Source: JAXDMU01 sp963762435
GTDB lineage: Bacteria > Pseudomonadota > Alphaproteobacteria > ATCC43930 > CGMCC-115725
Assembly: GCA_963762435.1 (NCBI GenBank)
Contig: CAVXLN010000021.1
Span: 62,001-126,000, forward strand
DNA: 64,000 nucleotides
Direction: 5' to 3'
The notes below the pieces were generated by a model. It saw only the letters and a list, made by a program, of their open reading frames with translations, did not search any database and was not told the origin of the DNA. Positions 16,752 to 28,146 of this stretch are shown here, in pieces (the stretch's first letter is position 1; every line of letters starts with the position of its first letter). The position numbers and the translations under genes are program-made.

Positions 16752-17648
16752 GTGCTGCTCGTCCGCCCTCGCCGGCGCGCCATCCTGACCGGTGCCGCCG
16801 TGCTCACCCTCGTCGGCGCCGCCCGCACCGCTTTCTCGAAACCCGCAGCCAAGGCCGGATCCGGCGCCATGCCACATCCCGCAACCCACGGGCTCCTCGG
16901 CCATGTCACGCTCGGCACCGGGCCGACACCAGTGCTCGTGACGCATGAATGGCTCGGCAATCATGAGAATTTCAGGCTGGCGCTGCCCTATCTCGACACG
17001 GAAGCCTATCGTTTCGTCTTCGCCGATTGGCGCGGCTACGGCCTGTCGCGCGCGATGACCGGCGCCTACACGGTCGAGGAGGCGGCGGGCGATGCGCTGA
17101 AACTCATGGATCAGTACGGCCACAAGCGCTTCATCGCGGTCGGCCATTCGATGTCGGGCATGATCCTGCAATATCTCATGCTGCATGCCGCCGACCGGCT
17201 CGATCGCGCCGTCGCGATCTCGCCCGTGCCGGCGAGCGGCTTCCACACCGACGAGGTGGGATTCGCCAAGCTCAAGGCGGTGGTGACTGACGACGATGCC
17301 GCCCGCGCCGCCACCGACGGCCGCACCGGCCACCGCTATAACCGGCAATGGCTCGACCGCAAGCTCGCCATCATCCGCAGCAACGCGCCGGACGCGATGT
17401 TGGGCTATCTCAAGATGTTCACGACCACGGATTTCTCGGCCGAGGTCACGGGACTCAAGACCCCGCTCACCATCCTCACCGGCGACCAGGACATCCCGGC
17501 CTACCGCAAGGACGCGATCGAGCAGCAATTTGGCGCATGGTACCCGAACATGACCGTCACGGCGCTCCGCGATTCCGGGCACTATTCGATGCTGGAGGAG
17601 CCGGGTCTGTTCGCGGCGGAGCTGGGGAAGGCGTTGGCGGGCGGCTGA
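16752..17648 (+). CDS. Alpha/beta hydrolase with likely Tat-type export signal
   Basis: The 298-residue product has the alpha/beta hydrolase order: nucleophile Ser in AVGHSMSGMILQ, acid Asp in ILTGDQDIPAY and His in DSGHYSMLEEP. The oxyanion region is THEWLGNHENF. The GTG at 16752 is preferred because GGAG stands 7 bases upstream and because it places RPRRRAILTGAAVLTLVGA, a twin-arginine-like export signal, at the very N-terminus; the frame is open further up to 16674. The substrate is unknown; esterase or lactonase activity is plausible. It is convergent with the TPR gene (10-base gap). Confidence 0.82.
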   Translation: MLLVRPRRRAILTGAAVLTLVGAARTAFSKPAAKAGSGAMPHPATHGLLGHVTLGTGPTPVLVTHEWLGNHENFRLALPYLDTEAYRFVFADWRGYGLSRAMTGAYTVEEAAGDALKLMDQYGHKRFIAVGHSMSGMILQYLMLHAADRLDRAVAISPVPASGFHTDEVGFAKLKAVVTDDDAARAATDGRTGHRYNRQWLDRKLAIIRSNAPDAMLGYLKMFTTTDFSAEVTGLKTPLTILTGDQDIPAYRKDAIEQQFGAWYPNMTVTALRDSGHYSMLEEPGLFAAELGKALAGG

Positions 17649-17658
17649 GGACCGTCAC

Positions 17659-18143
17659 TCACCCGGGCAGCAATTCCTGCGCATAATAGGCCAGAGATCT
17701 TTTGTAGCGAGGTAGATGCCTGGCCAATGCCCCCAGCGCGATGGCCGCCGCCTCGCGCTCGCGCCCGAGATCGGTTAGTGCCAGTGCCAGGAACGCCGTC
17801 ACCGCATCGTCGAGCACGTCGGAACCGGCGGCGCGTTCTACCGTCAGCAGGGCGGCGCTCTCCTCGGCCCGGCCGAGATTCCGGATCGTGCTCGCCAGCT
17901 GGATCACGGCGCGGCGGCGCTGCTCGCCCGTGAGGCCGGCCTGAAGGGCTTGGCGATAAAGCGGCTCGGCCTTGCTTTCCTCACCCAGGGAATCATGCGC
18001 CGAGGCACGCTCGAACAGGCCGATGGCGCTGCCTGGGGGCAGCTCTGCCGCGAGCGCCTCGATCTTGGCGAGGAAATCTGCTGGCTCATGCGCATCGAGC
18101 GCGACCCAGAGCTCGGCAATCCGGTACTCCCAGCTCTCGTCCA

Positions 18144-18147
<4 letters not shown>
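17659..18147 (-). CDS. Tetratricopeptide-repeat protein coupled to trpE
   Basis: The 162-residue helical protein shows TPR-like repeats, for example ASAHDSLGEESKAEPLYRQA near residues 48-67 and ALTDLGREREAAAIALGAL near 126-144. There is no signal peptide, so it should be cytoplasmic and mediate protein contacts. Its ATG overlaps the trpE stop by 4 bases, so it is translated with trpE. No link between this kind of protein and tryptophan synthesis is known to me. Confidence 0.78.
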
Positions 18148-19642
<1,495 letters not shown>

Positions 19643-19646
<4 letters not shown>

Positions 19647-21565
19647 TGCTGCTGGCCTTCGCCACCCGTGGCCTGGGCGATCGCCCTCGGGTGCTCTTCG
19701 ACCGGGAAGCGCTGGCGCAGCGCGTCGGTATATTCCTTCAGCAGCTCTTCCTTGACCTCGGCATCGAGCTGCTCCTGCAGATCGGCAACGCCCTTGGCGT
19801 CGGCGGCCGGGTCGGCCGGCTGGATCTCCTTCAGCTGGGCGACATACTGGCCGTCATTGCCGTGGCCGTCATCGACCGCGACATTGACGGTACCGCCCGG
19901 CAGCTGCTCGAAGAGAGCATTGACGAGCGCGGCCGGCAGCTGCGGCTCGTCGCGGGCGCCGCGATCGAACGCCTTGGTCGTGCGCACCGTCAGCTTCTGG
20001 TCGGCGGCGAGCTTGGCCAATGGCGTGTCGAGCTTGACGGCATCGACCAGCGCCTTCGCCTGCTCGGCCACCCGCTTCACCCGCTGCTCCTTGAGCCAGG
20101 CCTCCTTGACCTCGTCCTTGACCTGGTCGAACGGCTTCAGCACCGGCGGCGTGATGGCGTCGGTCTTGACCACATAGAAGATGTCGCTGCCGGACACTTC
20201 CTGAAGGCCGCTGACCTGGCCGGCCGGCGTGTCGAACGCGATCTTGGTCAGCGTCGGCGCCGGCACGGGCAAATTCTCGACCGCCTTGCCGGCGGGATCC
20301 CGGCCGGCATGGTCGACCGCCGCCACGCTCACCGGCTTAAGATTGAACTGCTGGGCGATGGCCGACAGATCGGCGCCGGCGGCGATGGCATCCTCGACCT
20401 TGTTCGACAGCTTGTAGAGCGCGTCGCCCTCCGCCTCCTTGCGGAGATCGGTATCGAGCTGCTTGTGCACCTCGTCCAGCGTCTTGACGCCGCCCGGCTC
20501 GACGCCGGCGATCTTCAGCACATGCCAGCCGAAGGAGCTCTTGACCGGCTTCGTCACCTCGCCATCCTTGGCGGCGAAGGCGGCATCGCCGATCTCCTGC
20601 GGCAGCTCGGGCTTGGTGAGCGTGCCGAGATCGACGGTGCCCGGATCCTGCTTGGCGATATTCTTGGCCACATCCTCGATCGACTGGCCGCCCTCGATCG
20701 CCTTCAAGGCCTCATCGGCGGTCTTCTCGTCGGGCAGCACCACCTGCAGCACATGCCGCTTCTCGAGCTTGGTGAAGTCGCCGAGCCGCTGCTGATAGGC
20801 GTCCTTGATCTGGTCCTCGGTGATCGTCACGTCGCCGGCGACGTCGGCATCCTGCATGATGAGGGCCGTGAAGCCGCGATATTCGGGCGCCATATAGGCA
20901 TCGTGATGCTGGTCATATTCGGCTTGGAGGGCCGCATCGTCCGGCACCGGCAGATCCTTGACGGCACTCTCGGGCAGATAGACCCAGTCCGCCACGCGCT
21001 TCTCGTAGCGGATCCGATAAAGCTCGTCGACCAGCGGCTTGGGCGCTCCCCCGGTCGAGGTCACGACGCTTGCCATGGTGGAGCGCCTCAAGTCGCTGCG
21101 CAGCAGCGCCTCATAGCCGGCCTCGCTCAGATGATTGGCCGCCAGGACATTGAGGAACCGGATCTTGTCGAAATTGCCCTCCGGCCCTTTGAAGCTCGGG
21201 CTGAGCTGCAATGCTTGCAGCACCTGCTTATCGCCGATCACGATGCCCAGCCGCTTCGCCTCCTGATCCAGCAGCGCCTCGGTCACGATCTCGTCCATGG
21301 TCTGGTCGACCAGACCCATGGCGCGCGCCTGATCCATGTCGATGCTGCGGCCGAAGCGCTGGCGCAGCTTCTCCAGGCTTTGGCGCAGCTCGCCCTGCAG
21401 CCGCTCGGCCGTGATCTTCTCAGCCCCGACCTCGGCCACGGTCTGGTCGGCCGGGCGCTGTCGCAGGAAATCGCCGATGCCCCAGGTGCCGAACGCCGCG
21501 ATCAGCAGCACGAACAGGATCTTGACGATAAAGCTGCCGGCTTTGGAACGGATGAATTGAAGCAT
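19643..21565 (-). CDS. ppiD: Membrane-anchored periplasmic peptidyl-prolyl isomerase (PpiD/SurA-like)
   Basis: This is a periplasmic folding chaperone of about 640 residues. The start MLQFIRSKAGSFIVKIL leads into one transmembrane helix (residues about 13-30), then a SurA-N-like helical region, then a PpiC rotamase domain near residues 250-345 (KRHVLQVVLPDEK through SSFGWHVLKIAGV). A second partly conserved isomerase-like region follows. The frame is open upstream to 21916, but those extra residues look like out-of-frame sequence. It diverges from tpiA and is translationally coupled to trpE. Confidence 0.92.
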
Positions 21566-21659
21566 CGGGAACCAGACGTTTATGGTCTTATGGTGGGGGG
21601 CGACCATAGAGCGCCCACCCGGGCGGCCGCAACATAGAAGGTAAGGGACAGGTGCCGGC

Positions 21660-22430
21660 ATGACGATCGAGCGACGGCCCTTGGTCGCGGGCAATTGGAA
21701 AATGAACGGGCTGCAGACCGATGGGCTGGCGCTCGCGGCGGCCGTGGCGGCGCGGGCGCGGCGGACCGAGGTCGGATGCGAGATCCTGCTTTGCCCGCCG
21801 GCGACGTTGCTGATCCCGGTCAAGGAACTGCTCCAGGGCAGCCCGGTCGAGCTCGGTGCCCAGAATTGCCATCCGAAGCTCTCGGGTGCGCATACCGGCG
21901 ATATCTCGCCTGCCATGCTCGCCGATGCCGGCTGCGCCTATGTCATTCTCGGCCATTCCGAGCGCCGCGCGGACCATCACGAGACGGACGCGCTCGTGCG
22001 CGCCAAGGCCGAGGCCGCGATCGGTGCCGGCCTTACTGCCCTCATCTGCGTCGGCGAGACGGAAGCCCAGCGCGATTCCGGCCATTGCGCCGAAATCGTC
22101 GGCGCCCAGGTCAAGGGCTCGGTCCCGCCGGGTGCCGATCCCGCGACGCTCGTCGTGGCCTATGAGCCGATCTGGGCCATCGGCACCGGCCGGACGCCGA
22201 CCCCCGACGATGTCCAGATCATGCATCATCATCTGCGCACGACGCTGGCGGCCGAGATCTCGGGCGGCGAGCGGGTGCGCATTCTCTATGGCGGCTCGGT
22301 CAAGCCCTCCAACGCCGAGACGTTCCTGGCCCTGCCCGACGTCGATGGCGCGCTGGTCGGCGGCGCCAGCCTCAAGGATGAGGATTTCTGGGCGATCGTG
22401 CAGGCGGCCAAGCCCCAGACTGCGGCCTAG
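21660..22430 (+). CDS. tpiA: Triosephosphate isomerase
   Basis: The enzyme interconverts dihydroxyacetone phosphate and glyceraldehyde 3-phosphate. The 256-residue barrel has Asn12 and Lys14 in AGNWKMNG, His99 in VILGHSERR and catalytic Glu169 in AYEPIWAIGTG, plus the phosphate loop LYGGSVKPSN. It is divergent from ppiD with 94 bases between, and its stop overlaps the stop of the convergent lipoprotein gene by 4 bases. Confidence 0.98.
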   Translation: MTIERRPLVAGNWKMNGLQTDGLALAAAVAARARRTEVGCEILLCPPATLLIPVKELLQGSPVELGAQNCHPKLSGAHTGDISPAMLADAGCAYVILGHSERRADHHETDALVRAKAEAAIGAGLTALICVGETEAQRDSGHCAEIVGAQVKGSVPPGADPATLVVAYEPIWAIGTGRTPTPDDVQIMHHHLRTTLAAEISGGERVRILYGGSVKPSNAETFLALPDVDGALVGGASLKDEDFWAIVQAAKPQTAA

Positions 22431-23638
22431 CTGCCGCCGGCGTCGAGCGCCGTGACGGCGGCCGACACTTCCTTCGCGAAGGCCGCCATGGTCGCCGTGT
22501 CGATCGTCTGGGGCAGGGCGGCGAGCCGCCTTTCGCTGCCGTCCCGCTTGGTCAGAACCCAGCCGGGCGGGCGCCGCTTGACCGGGTCATAAGGAGCGAG
22601 CCACAGCCGGTACTCCTCCTTTTGGAAGGGGCCGTGCGGGTTTACATTGTCCCCCTTAGCGAGATAGACGGCGCCAAAGATCTTCGACATCCCGACGGCG
22701 CGCATATAGGCGCTCGATCTGAGCTGACCGATCATCGTGCCGATGTCGCGGAGTGCCAGGCCGATATCCGCGCTGTTGAGGGCAAGCTGCTTGTCGGTTG
22801 GCCATATGTGGGTTTGGGTGCCGATATAGACGACGACCTCGCTCGGGCTCTTCTGCTCGAGCACGGGAAGCTGGACGAGCTGGCTCACGGTCCAGGTCTC
22901 GAACGCCTTCTTCATCTCGTCGAGCGAGTGATAGGTCTCCGACGAGACCTTGATGTCGAGCTGGCCGGGTTTGCTCGGATCCTTTGCCACATTGAGGACG
23001 GCGCAAACGGGCTTCGGTGGTTCCGGCTTGGGAGGTGTCGGCAGGCTGGCTTGTCGCGACGCTGGAACGGCCGGGTCGCAATCGCCGAGGATGCCTTGCT
23101 GGCGAAGGCTCGATACGAACGCGCCGACGCGCGTCGCGACCGGCACGGTGGCGTCGGGCGCCTCGCGACGCGGCGGCAACTCATGCTTGCCTTCGTCGGC
23201 CCAGACCGTCCAGCCCGTCTGGCGGTCGACCAGATTGGCGTGATAGCCCATTACATAAGGCCTTTCGCCGGTCGGCCCGCCGATCATGGTGGTGCCGTCC
23301 GGCATCCGCTCGCCCTCGTAGGTGCTATAGGTCAGCACGGCATCGGGCAGGGATATGCGGATCGCTTCCGCCGTATTGTTGCTGGTCAACGCCTCGGCCC
23401 CGCACCGGGAGAAGGCCTGGGCGAGCTCGGTCTGGAACTCCGAGTCATGGATCGGCCCGACCTTCTCGACGATCAGCACGCGGTGCAATGGCCGTTGACC
23501 AAGCTCGTCGGTCAGTTTCGGCAGCACGTCCGGTATCGGATTGGGTGACGAGCAGGGCGTGACGCCGCCGGGGGTGCCGCAGCCGGCGACCGTGAGTAGG
23601 GTCAAGCCGGCTGCAGCGCGGCAAAAAATCCGTTCCAT
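22427..23638 (-). CDS. Putative lipoprotein of unknown function
   Basis: The start at 23638 gives MERIFCRAAAGLTLLTVAGCG, a short signal with a lipobox (VAGC), so the 403-residue product should be lipid-anchored. The mature part has two regions separated by a Pro/Lys linker near residue 200 (TPPKPEPPKPVC). The first contains RVLIVEKVGPIHDSEFQTEL and a line describing a bound or presented group cannot be assigned. The second contains HIWPTDKQLALNSADIGLALRD and FQKEEYRLWLAPYDPVKRRP. I recognise no family. It is less strongly biased in codon use than its core-gene neighbours, and it sits alone between tpiA and secG on the opposite strand. Confidence 0.72.
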   Translation of the reverse strand: MERIFCRAAAGLTLLTVAGCGTPGGVTPCSSPNPIPDVLPKLTDELGQRPLHRVLIVEKVGPIHDSEFQTELAQAFSRCGAEALTSNNTAEAIRISLPDAVLTYSTYEGERMPDGTTMIGGPTGERPYVMGYHANLVDRQTGWTVWADEGKHELPPRREAPDATVPVATRVGAFVSSLRQQGILGDCDPAVPASRQASLPTPPKPEPPKPVCAVLNVAKDPSKPGQLDIKVSSETYHSLDEMKKAFETWTVSQLVQLPVLEQKSPSEVVVYIGTQTHIWPTDKQLALNSADIGLALRDIGTMIGQLRSSAYMRAVGMSKIFGAVYLAKGDNVNPHGPFQKEEYRLWLAPYDPVKRRPPGWVLTKRDGSERRLAALPQTIDTATMAAFAKEVSAAVTALDAGGS

Positions 23639-23839
23639 CAAAGTGCGCCTCTCCCATTCCGCGCGGAGACTATGACATGGTTGAAAATCCGCGCCAGCCT
23701 TCGCGGCGGCGTCAGGGCCGGCGCGGCACCGATGAACAACGAGGCAGTTATGCGGCACCCTCATGCCGCAACGCTGGCAATATGCTGCGGAAGGGATTAG
23801 AACGCGCGATCCTGAAGTGAGGCTCGAGCCGAAACCGCC

Positions 23840-24214
23840 ATGATCATCGTCGTTCTCGTCATCCATGTGATGCTCGCCATTTCGCTGATCGGCGTCGTGC
23901 TGATCCAGAAGAGCGAAGGCGGCGGGCTCGGGCTGGGCGGTGGCGGCGGCATGTCGGGCTTCATGACCGGGCGCTCGACCGCGAACCTGCTGACCCGGAC
24001 GACGGCGATCCTGGCCGGTTTTTTCATGCTGACCAGCATCGTGCTGGCTATTCTGGCGGCGCGGTCGCATTCGACCGGTCACTCGATTCTCGACCAAATT
24101 CCGGTCCAGACGGCGCCCGCGACGCTCCCCAAGGCCGAGACGCCACCGGCGCCCGAAACCGCGCCGGCGCCCTCACCCTCGCCCGAACAGCCGAGCGTTC
24201 CGCTTGCGAAATGA
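23840..24214 (+). CDS. secG: Preprotein translocase subunit SecG
   Basis: SecG is the small accessory subunit of the SecYEG channel. The 124-residue protein has two transmembrane helices (about residues 2-20 and 56-76) joined by the glycine-rich loop GGGLGLGGGGGMSGFMTGR, which is diagnostic. A Pro/Ala-rich tail of about 45 residues follows, as in many alphaproteobacterial SecG proteins. It lies 67 bases upstream of pyrG; tpiA-secG-pyrG is a common order. Confidence 0.95.
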   Translation: MIIVVLVIHVMLAISLIGVVLIQKSEGGGLGLGGGGGMSGFMTGRSTANLLTRTTAILAGFFMLTSIVLAILAARSHSTGHSILDQIPVQTAPATLPKAETPPAPETAPAPSPSPEQPSVPLAK

Positions 24215-24281
24215 ATTTGCGGTGGGTGCCGCCGGCAACGGCGCTGGGTTTCGACGGGTGGTTGGTGTAGGTTCATAGTCC

Positions 24282-25907
24282 ATGACGCGGTTCATTTTCA
24301 TTACCGGCGGCGTGGTCTCCTCACTCGGCAAGGGGTTGTCGTCAGCGGCCTTGGGCGCGCTGCTTCAGGCGCGCGGTTTCAGCGTCCGCCTGCGCAAGCT
24401 CGACCCCTATCTCAATGTCGATCCGGGCACGATGAGCCCGTATCAGCATGGCGAGGTGTTCGTCACCGATGACGGGGCCGAGACGGATCTCGATCTCGGT
24501 CATTACGAGCGCTTCACCGGCGTGCCGGCGCGCAAGAGCGACAGCGTCACGACGGGCCGGATCTATTCGACCGTGATCGGGCGCGAACGGCGGGGCGAAT
24601 ATCTGGGCGCCACTGTCCAGGTCATTCCGCATGTGACCGACGCCATCAAGGAATTCATCCAGGCCGATATCGGCGACGAGGATTTCGTGCTGTGCGAGAT
24701 CGGCGGTACGGTCGGCGATATCGAAAGCCTGCCCTTCCTCGAGGCGATCCGTCAGCTCGGCAACGAGCTGGGCTCCCAGCGCACCATGTTCATGCATCTG
24801 ACGCTGGTGCCTTACATTCCGGCCGCGGGCGAGCTCAAGACCAAGCCGACCCAGCATTCGGTCAAGGAGCTGCTGGGCCTCGGCATCCAGCCCGACATTC
24901 TGCTCTGCCGCTGCGACCGCGAGATTCCCGATGGGGCAAGGCGCAAGATCGCGCTCTTCTGCAACATCAAGCATGAGCGGGTGATTCCCGCACTCGATGT
25001 CGACACCATCTATGCCGTGCCGCTCGACTACCACGCCCAGGGGCTCGACGATCAGGTCTGCAAATATTTCGGTCTCGAGTCGCCGCCGCCCGACCTCTCG
25101 CGCTGGCAGCAGATCGTCCAGGCGGTCAGGAAGCCCGAGGGCGAGGTTACGATCGCCGTCGTCGGCAAATATGTGAATCTGCTCGACAGCTACAAATCGC
25201 TGGCCGAGGCGCTGACCCATGGCGGCATCGCCAACAATGTCCATGTCAAGCTGCGCTGGATCGATTCCGAGATCTTCGAGCGCGAGGACGCGGTCCAGCA
25301 TCTCGAGGATGTCCACGGCATCCTGGTGCCGGGCGGCTTCGGCGAGCGCGGCACAGAGGGCAAGGTGCAGGCCGTACGCTTTGCGCGCGAGCACAATGTG
25401 CCGTTCTTCGGCATCTGCTTCGGCATGCAGATGGCGGTGATCGAGGCCGCGCGGGACTTGGCCGATCTGCCGAAAGCAAGCTCGACCGAGTTCGGCCCGA
25501 GCGAAGAGGCCGTGGTCGGCCTCATGACCGAATGGATCAAGGGCAACGAGCTCGAGCAGCGCGAGGCCGGCGGCGATCTCGGCGGCACGATGCGGCTCGG
25601 CGCCTACAAGGCGCAGCTCACCTCCGGCAGCCGCGTCTCCCAGATCTATGCCGGGACCGAGATCTCGGAGCGCCATCGGCACCGCTACGAGGTCAATATC
25701 GGCTACAAGGAGCGGCTGGAGGAGACGGGGCTCTGCTTCTCCGGCATGTCGCCCGACGGCGTGCTGCCCGAGATCATCGAGTTTCCGCAGCACCCCTGGT
25801 TCATCGGCGTGCAGTTCCATCCGGAGCTCAAGTCGAAGCCGTTCGCGCCGCACCCGCTCTTCACCTCCTTCATCGGCGCGGCGCTGACCCAGTCGCGCCT
25901 GGTCTGA
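24282..25907 (+). CDS. pyrG: CTP synthase
   Basis: PyrG aminates UTP to CTP using glutamine. The 541 residues match the family. The N-terminal synthetase domain begins TRFIFITGGVVSSLGKGLSS with the ATP-binding loop. The C-terminal class I amidotransferase has its nucleophile Cys in FFGICFGMQMAVIEA and the His/Glu pair in GVQFHPELKSKP. It is followed after 14 bases by kdsA. Confidence 0.98.
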   Translation: MTRFIFITGGVVSSLGKGLSSAALGALLQARGFSVRLRKLDPYLNVDPGTMSPYQHGEVFVTDDGAETDLDLGHYERFTGVPARKSDSVTTGRIYSTVIGRERRGEYLGATVQVIPHVTDAIKEFIQADIGDEDFVLCEIGGTVGDIESLPFLEAIRQLGNELGSQRTMFMHLTLVPYIPAAGELKTKPTQHSVKELLGLGIQPDILLCRCDREIPDGARRKIALFCNIKHERVIPALDVDTIYAVPLDYHAQGLDDQVCKYFGLESPPPDLSRWQQIVQAVRKPEGEVTIAVVGKYVNLLDSYKSLAEALTHGGIANNVHVKLRWIDSEIFEREDAVQHLEDVHGILVPGGFGERGTEGKVQAVRFAREHNVPFFGICFGMQMAVIEAARDLADLPKASSTEFGPSEEAVVGLMTEWIKGNELEQREAGGDLGGTMRLGAYKAQLTSGSRVSQIYAGTEISERHRHRYEVNIGYKERLEETGLCFSGMSPDGVLPEIIEFPQHPWFIGVQFHPELKSKPFAPHPLFTSFIGAALTQSRLV

Positions 25908-25921
25908 TCGGAGCCTCGGCC

Positions 25922-26779
25922 ATGTCCATGTCCCATCCGCCGCGTCATGTTACGGTCGGCCGCCTGACGCTCGGCAATGATCTGCCGCTGGTGCTGATCG
26001 CCGGCCCATGCCAGCTCGAATCGCGCGACCATGCGATGGAATGCGCGGCCGCCCTCACCGAGATGACCAAGAAGGCCGGCATCGGCTTGATCTACAAGAC
26101 TTCTTTCGACAAAGCCAACCGCACCTCGATCGATGCCTCGCGCGGCGTCGGCCTCGCGGTCGGCTTGCCGATCCTGGCCGAGCTCAGGGAGCGTTTCGGC
26201 ATTCCCGTGCTGACCGACGTGCACCTGCCGGAGCAGTGCAAGCCGGCGGCCGAAGCCGTCGATGTGCTGCAGATCCCGGCCTTCCTGTCGCGCCAGACCG
26301 ATCTGTTGCTGGCCGCCGCCGAAACCGGTGCTGCCGTCAATGTCAAGAAGGGCCAGTTCCTGGCGCCGCAGGACATGGCGCAAGTGGCGAAGAAGCTCGC
26401 CAGTGCCGGCAACGAGCGCATCCTATTGACCGAGCGCGGCGTCAGCTTCGGCTACAACACACTCGTCTCCGACATGCGCAGCCTGCCGATCATGGCCAAG
26501 ACCGGCTATCCGATCGTGTTCGACGCCACCCATTCGGTGCAGCAGCCAGGCGGGCAGGGGACTTCTTCGGGTGGCGACCGCCGCTTCGTGCCCGTGCTGG
26601 CCCGCGCCGCGGTCGCGGTCGGGGTGGCGGCGGTGTTTGCGGAGACGCATCCAGATCCCGACAGGGCGCCGAGCGACGGGCCGAATATGATGCCGCTCGC
26701 AGCGATGCCGGATTTCATCGAGACGCTGATGGCGTTCGACAAGTTAGCGAAAGCGCGGCCTCTGCCGCCGCTTCAATAA
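25922..26779 (+). CDS. kdsA: 3-deoxy-8-phosphooctulonate (KDO-8-P) synthase
   Basis: KdsA joins phosphoenolpyruvate and arabinose 5-phosphate, the first committed step to the lipopolysaccharide sugar KDO. The 285 residues show LIAGPCQLESRDHA, YKTSFDKANRTS, TDVHLPEQ and FDATHSVQQPGG, the family motifs. The ATG at 25922 has a second ATG two codons later. The frame is open upstream inside pyrG, but that region is out-of-frame pyrG sequence. It precedes eno by 9 bases. Confidence 0.97.
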   Translation: MSMSHPPRHVTVGRLTLGNDLPLVLIAGPCQLESRDHAMECAAALTEMTKKAGIGLIYKTSFDKANRTSIDASRGVGLAVGLPILAELRERFGIPVLTDVHLPEQCKPAAEAVDVLQIPAFLSRQTDLLLAAAETGAAVNVKKGQFLAPQDMAQVAKKLASAGNERILLTERGVSFGYNTLVSDMRSLPIMAKTGYPIVFDATHSVQQPGGQGTSSGGDRRFVPVLARAAVAVGVAAVFAETHPDPDRAPSDGPNMMPLAAMPDFIETLMAFDKLAKARPLPPLQ

Positions 26780-26788
26780 GGAGACATC

Positions 26789-28067
26789 ATGTCCGCCATT
26801 CTCGATATCCAGGCGCGGGAGATCCTCGACAGCCGCGGCAATCCGACGATCGAGGTGGATGTCACGCTCGAGAGCGGCAGCCTCGGCCGTGCCGCCGTGC
26901 CGTCGGGGGCGTCCACCGGCGCCCATGAGGCGGTCGAGCTGCAGGGACGGCGACGAGGAGCGCTATGGCGGCAAGGGTGTCCAGAACGCGGTCGATGCCG
27001 TCAATGGCGAGATCTTCGATGCGCTCTCGGGCCAGGATGCCGATGATCAGCTGGAGATCGACCAGTTGCTGATCGATCTCGACGGCACGCCCAACAAGTC
27101 GCGCCTCGGCGCCAATGCCATCCTCGGCGTCAGCCTCGCCTGCGCCAAGGCGTCGGCGGACGAGGTCGGCATGCCGCTGTTCCGCTATGTCGGCGGCGTC
27201 TATGCGCGCACGCTGCCGGTGCCGCTGATGAACGTCATTAATGGCGGGGCGCACGCCGACAATCCGATCGACATCCAGGAATTCATGATCCTGCCCGTGG
27301 CCGCCGAGACGATGGCCGACGCGGTCCGCATGGGATCCGAAGTCTTTCATTGCTTGAAGAAGCAGCTCAAGATCGCCGGGCACAGCACCAATGTCGGCGA
27401 CGAGGGCGGCTTCGCGCCGAATCTCGCTTCGGCCGATGCAGCGCTGGGCTTCCTCATGAAGTCGATCGAGGCGGCGGGCTACGAGCCGGGCGAGGATATC
27501 GTGCTGGCGCTCGATGTCGCCTCCACTGAATTCTTCAAGAATGGCAGCTACCATCTCGAAGGCGAGGGCAAGACCCTCGATGCCGCCGGCATGGTCGACT
27601 ACCTTTCCGATCTCGCGGCGCGCTATCCGATCGTCTCGATCGAGGACGGCATGGCCGAGGATGATTTCGAAGGCTGGGCGGCGCTGACCCAGGCCTTGGG
27701 CAGCAAGATCCAGCTGGTCGGCGACGATCTCTTCGTGACCAACCCGAAGCGCCTGGTGCGCGGCATCAAGGACGGGCTCGCCAATTCGATCCTGGTCAAG
27801 GTCAATCAGATCGGCACGCTCAGCGAGACCCTCGAGGCGTGCGAGCGCGCCCATCGGGCGGGATATACCTGCGTCATGTCGCACCGGTCGGGCGAGACCG
27901 AAGACTCGACCATCGCCGATCTCGCAGTTGCCACCAATTGCGGGCAGATCAAGACCGGCTCGCTCTCGCGTTCCGATCGTCTGGCCAAGTATAATCAACT
28001 GATTCGCATCGAAGAGATGCTTGGCGATGGCGGCCGCTATGCCGGACGTTCGATCCTGAAGCGCTGA
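26789..28067 (+). CDS. eno: Enolase, reading frame broken by one extra base near 26942
   Basis: Enolase converts 2-phosphoglycerate to phosphoenolpyruvate. The N-terminus MSAILDIQAREILDSRGNPT runs in one frame through SGASTGAHEAVEL; the next expected residues (RDGDEERYGGKGV) continue in the following frame to the stop at 28067. Removing one base at about 26942 (in CTGCAGGGACGG) restores a 425-residue protein of normal length, with VINGGAHADNPID, SIEDGMAEDD, NQIGTLSETL and the lysine/His loop SHRSGETEDS intact. Because enolase is nearly always essential, an error in the sequence is the most likely reason. It lies between kdsA and ftsB. Confidence 0.93.
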
Positions 28068-28146
28068 AGGGCGTCGCGGCAAATATTTCGCATTTTACGT
28101 TGCCAGAGGAGTTGACCGGCCGGCGCCTGCGTGATTCTCTCTGTTC

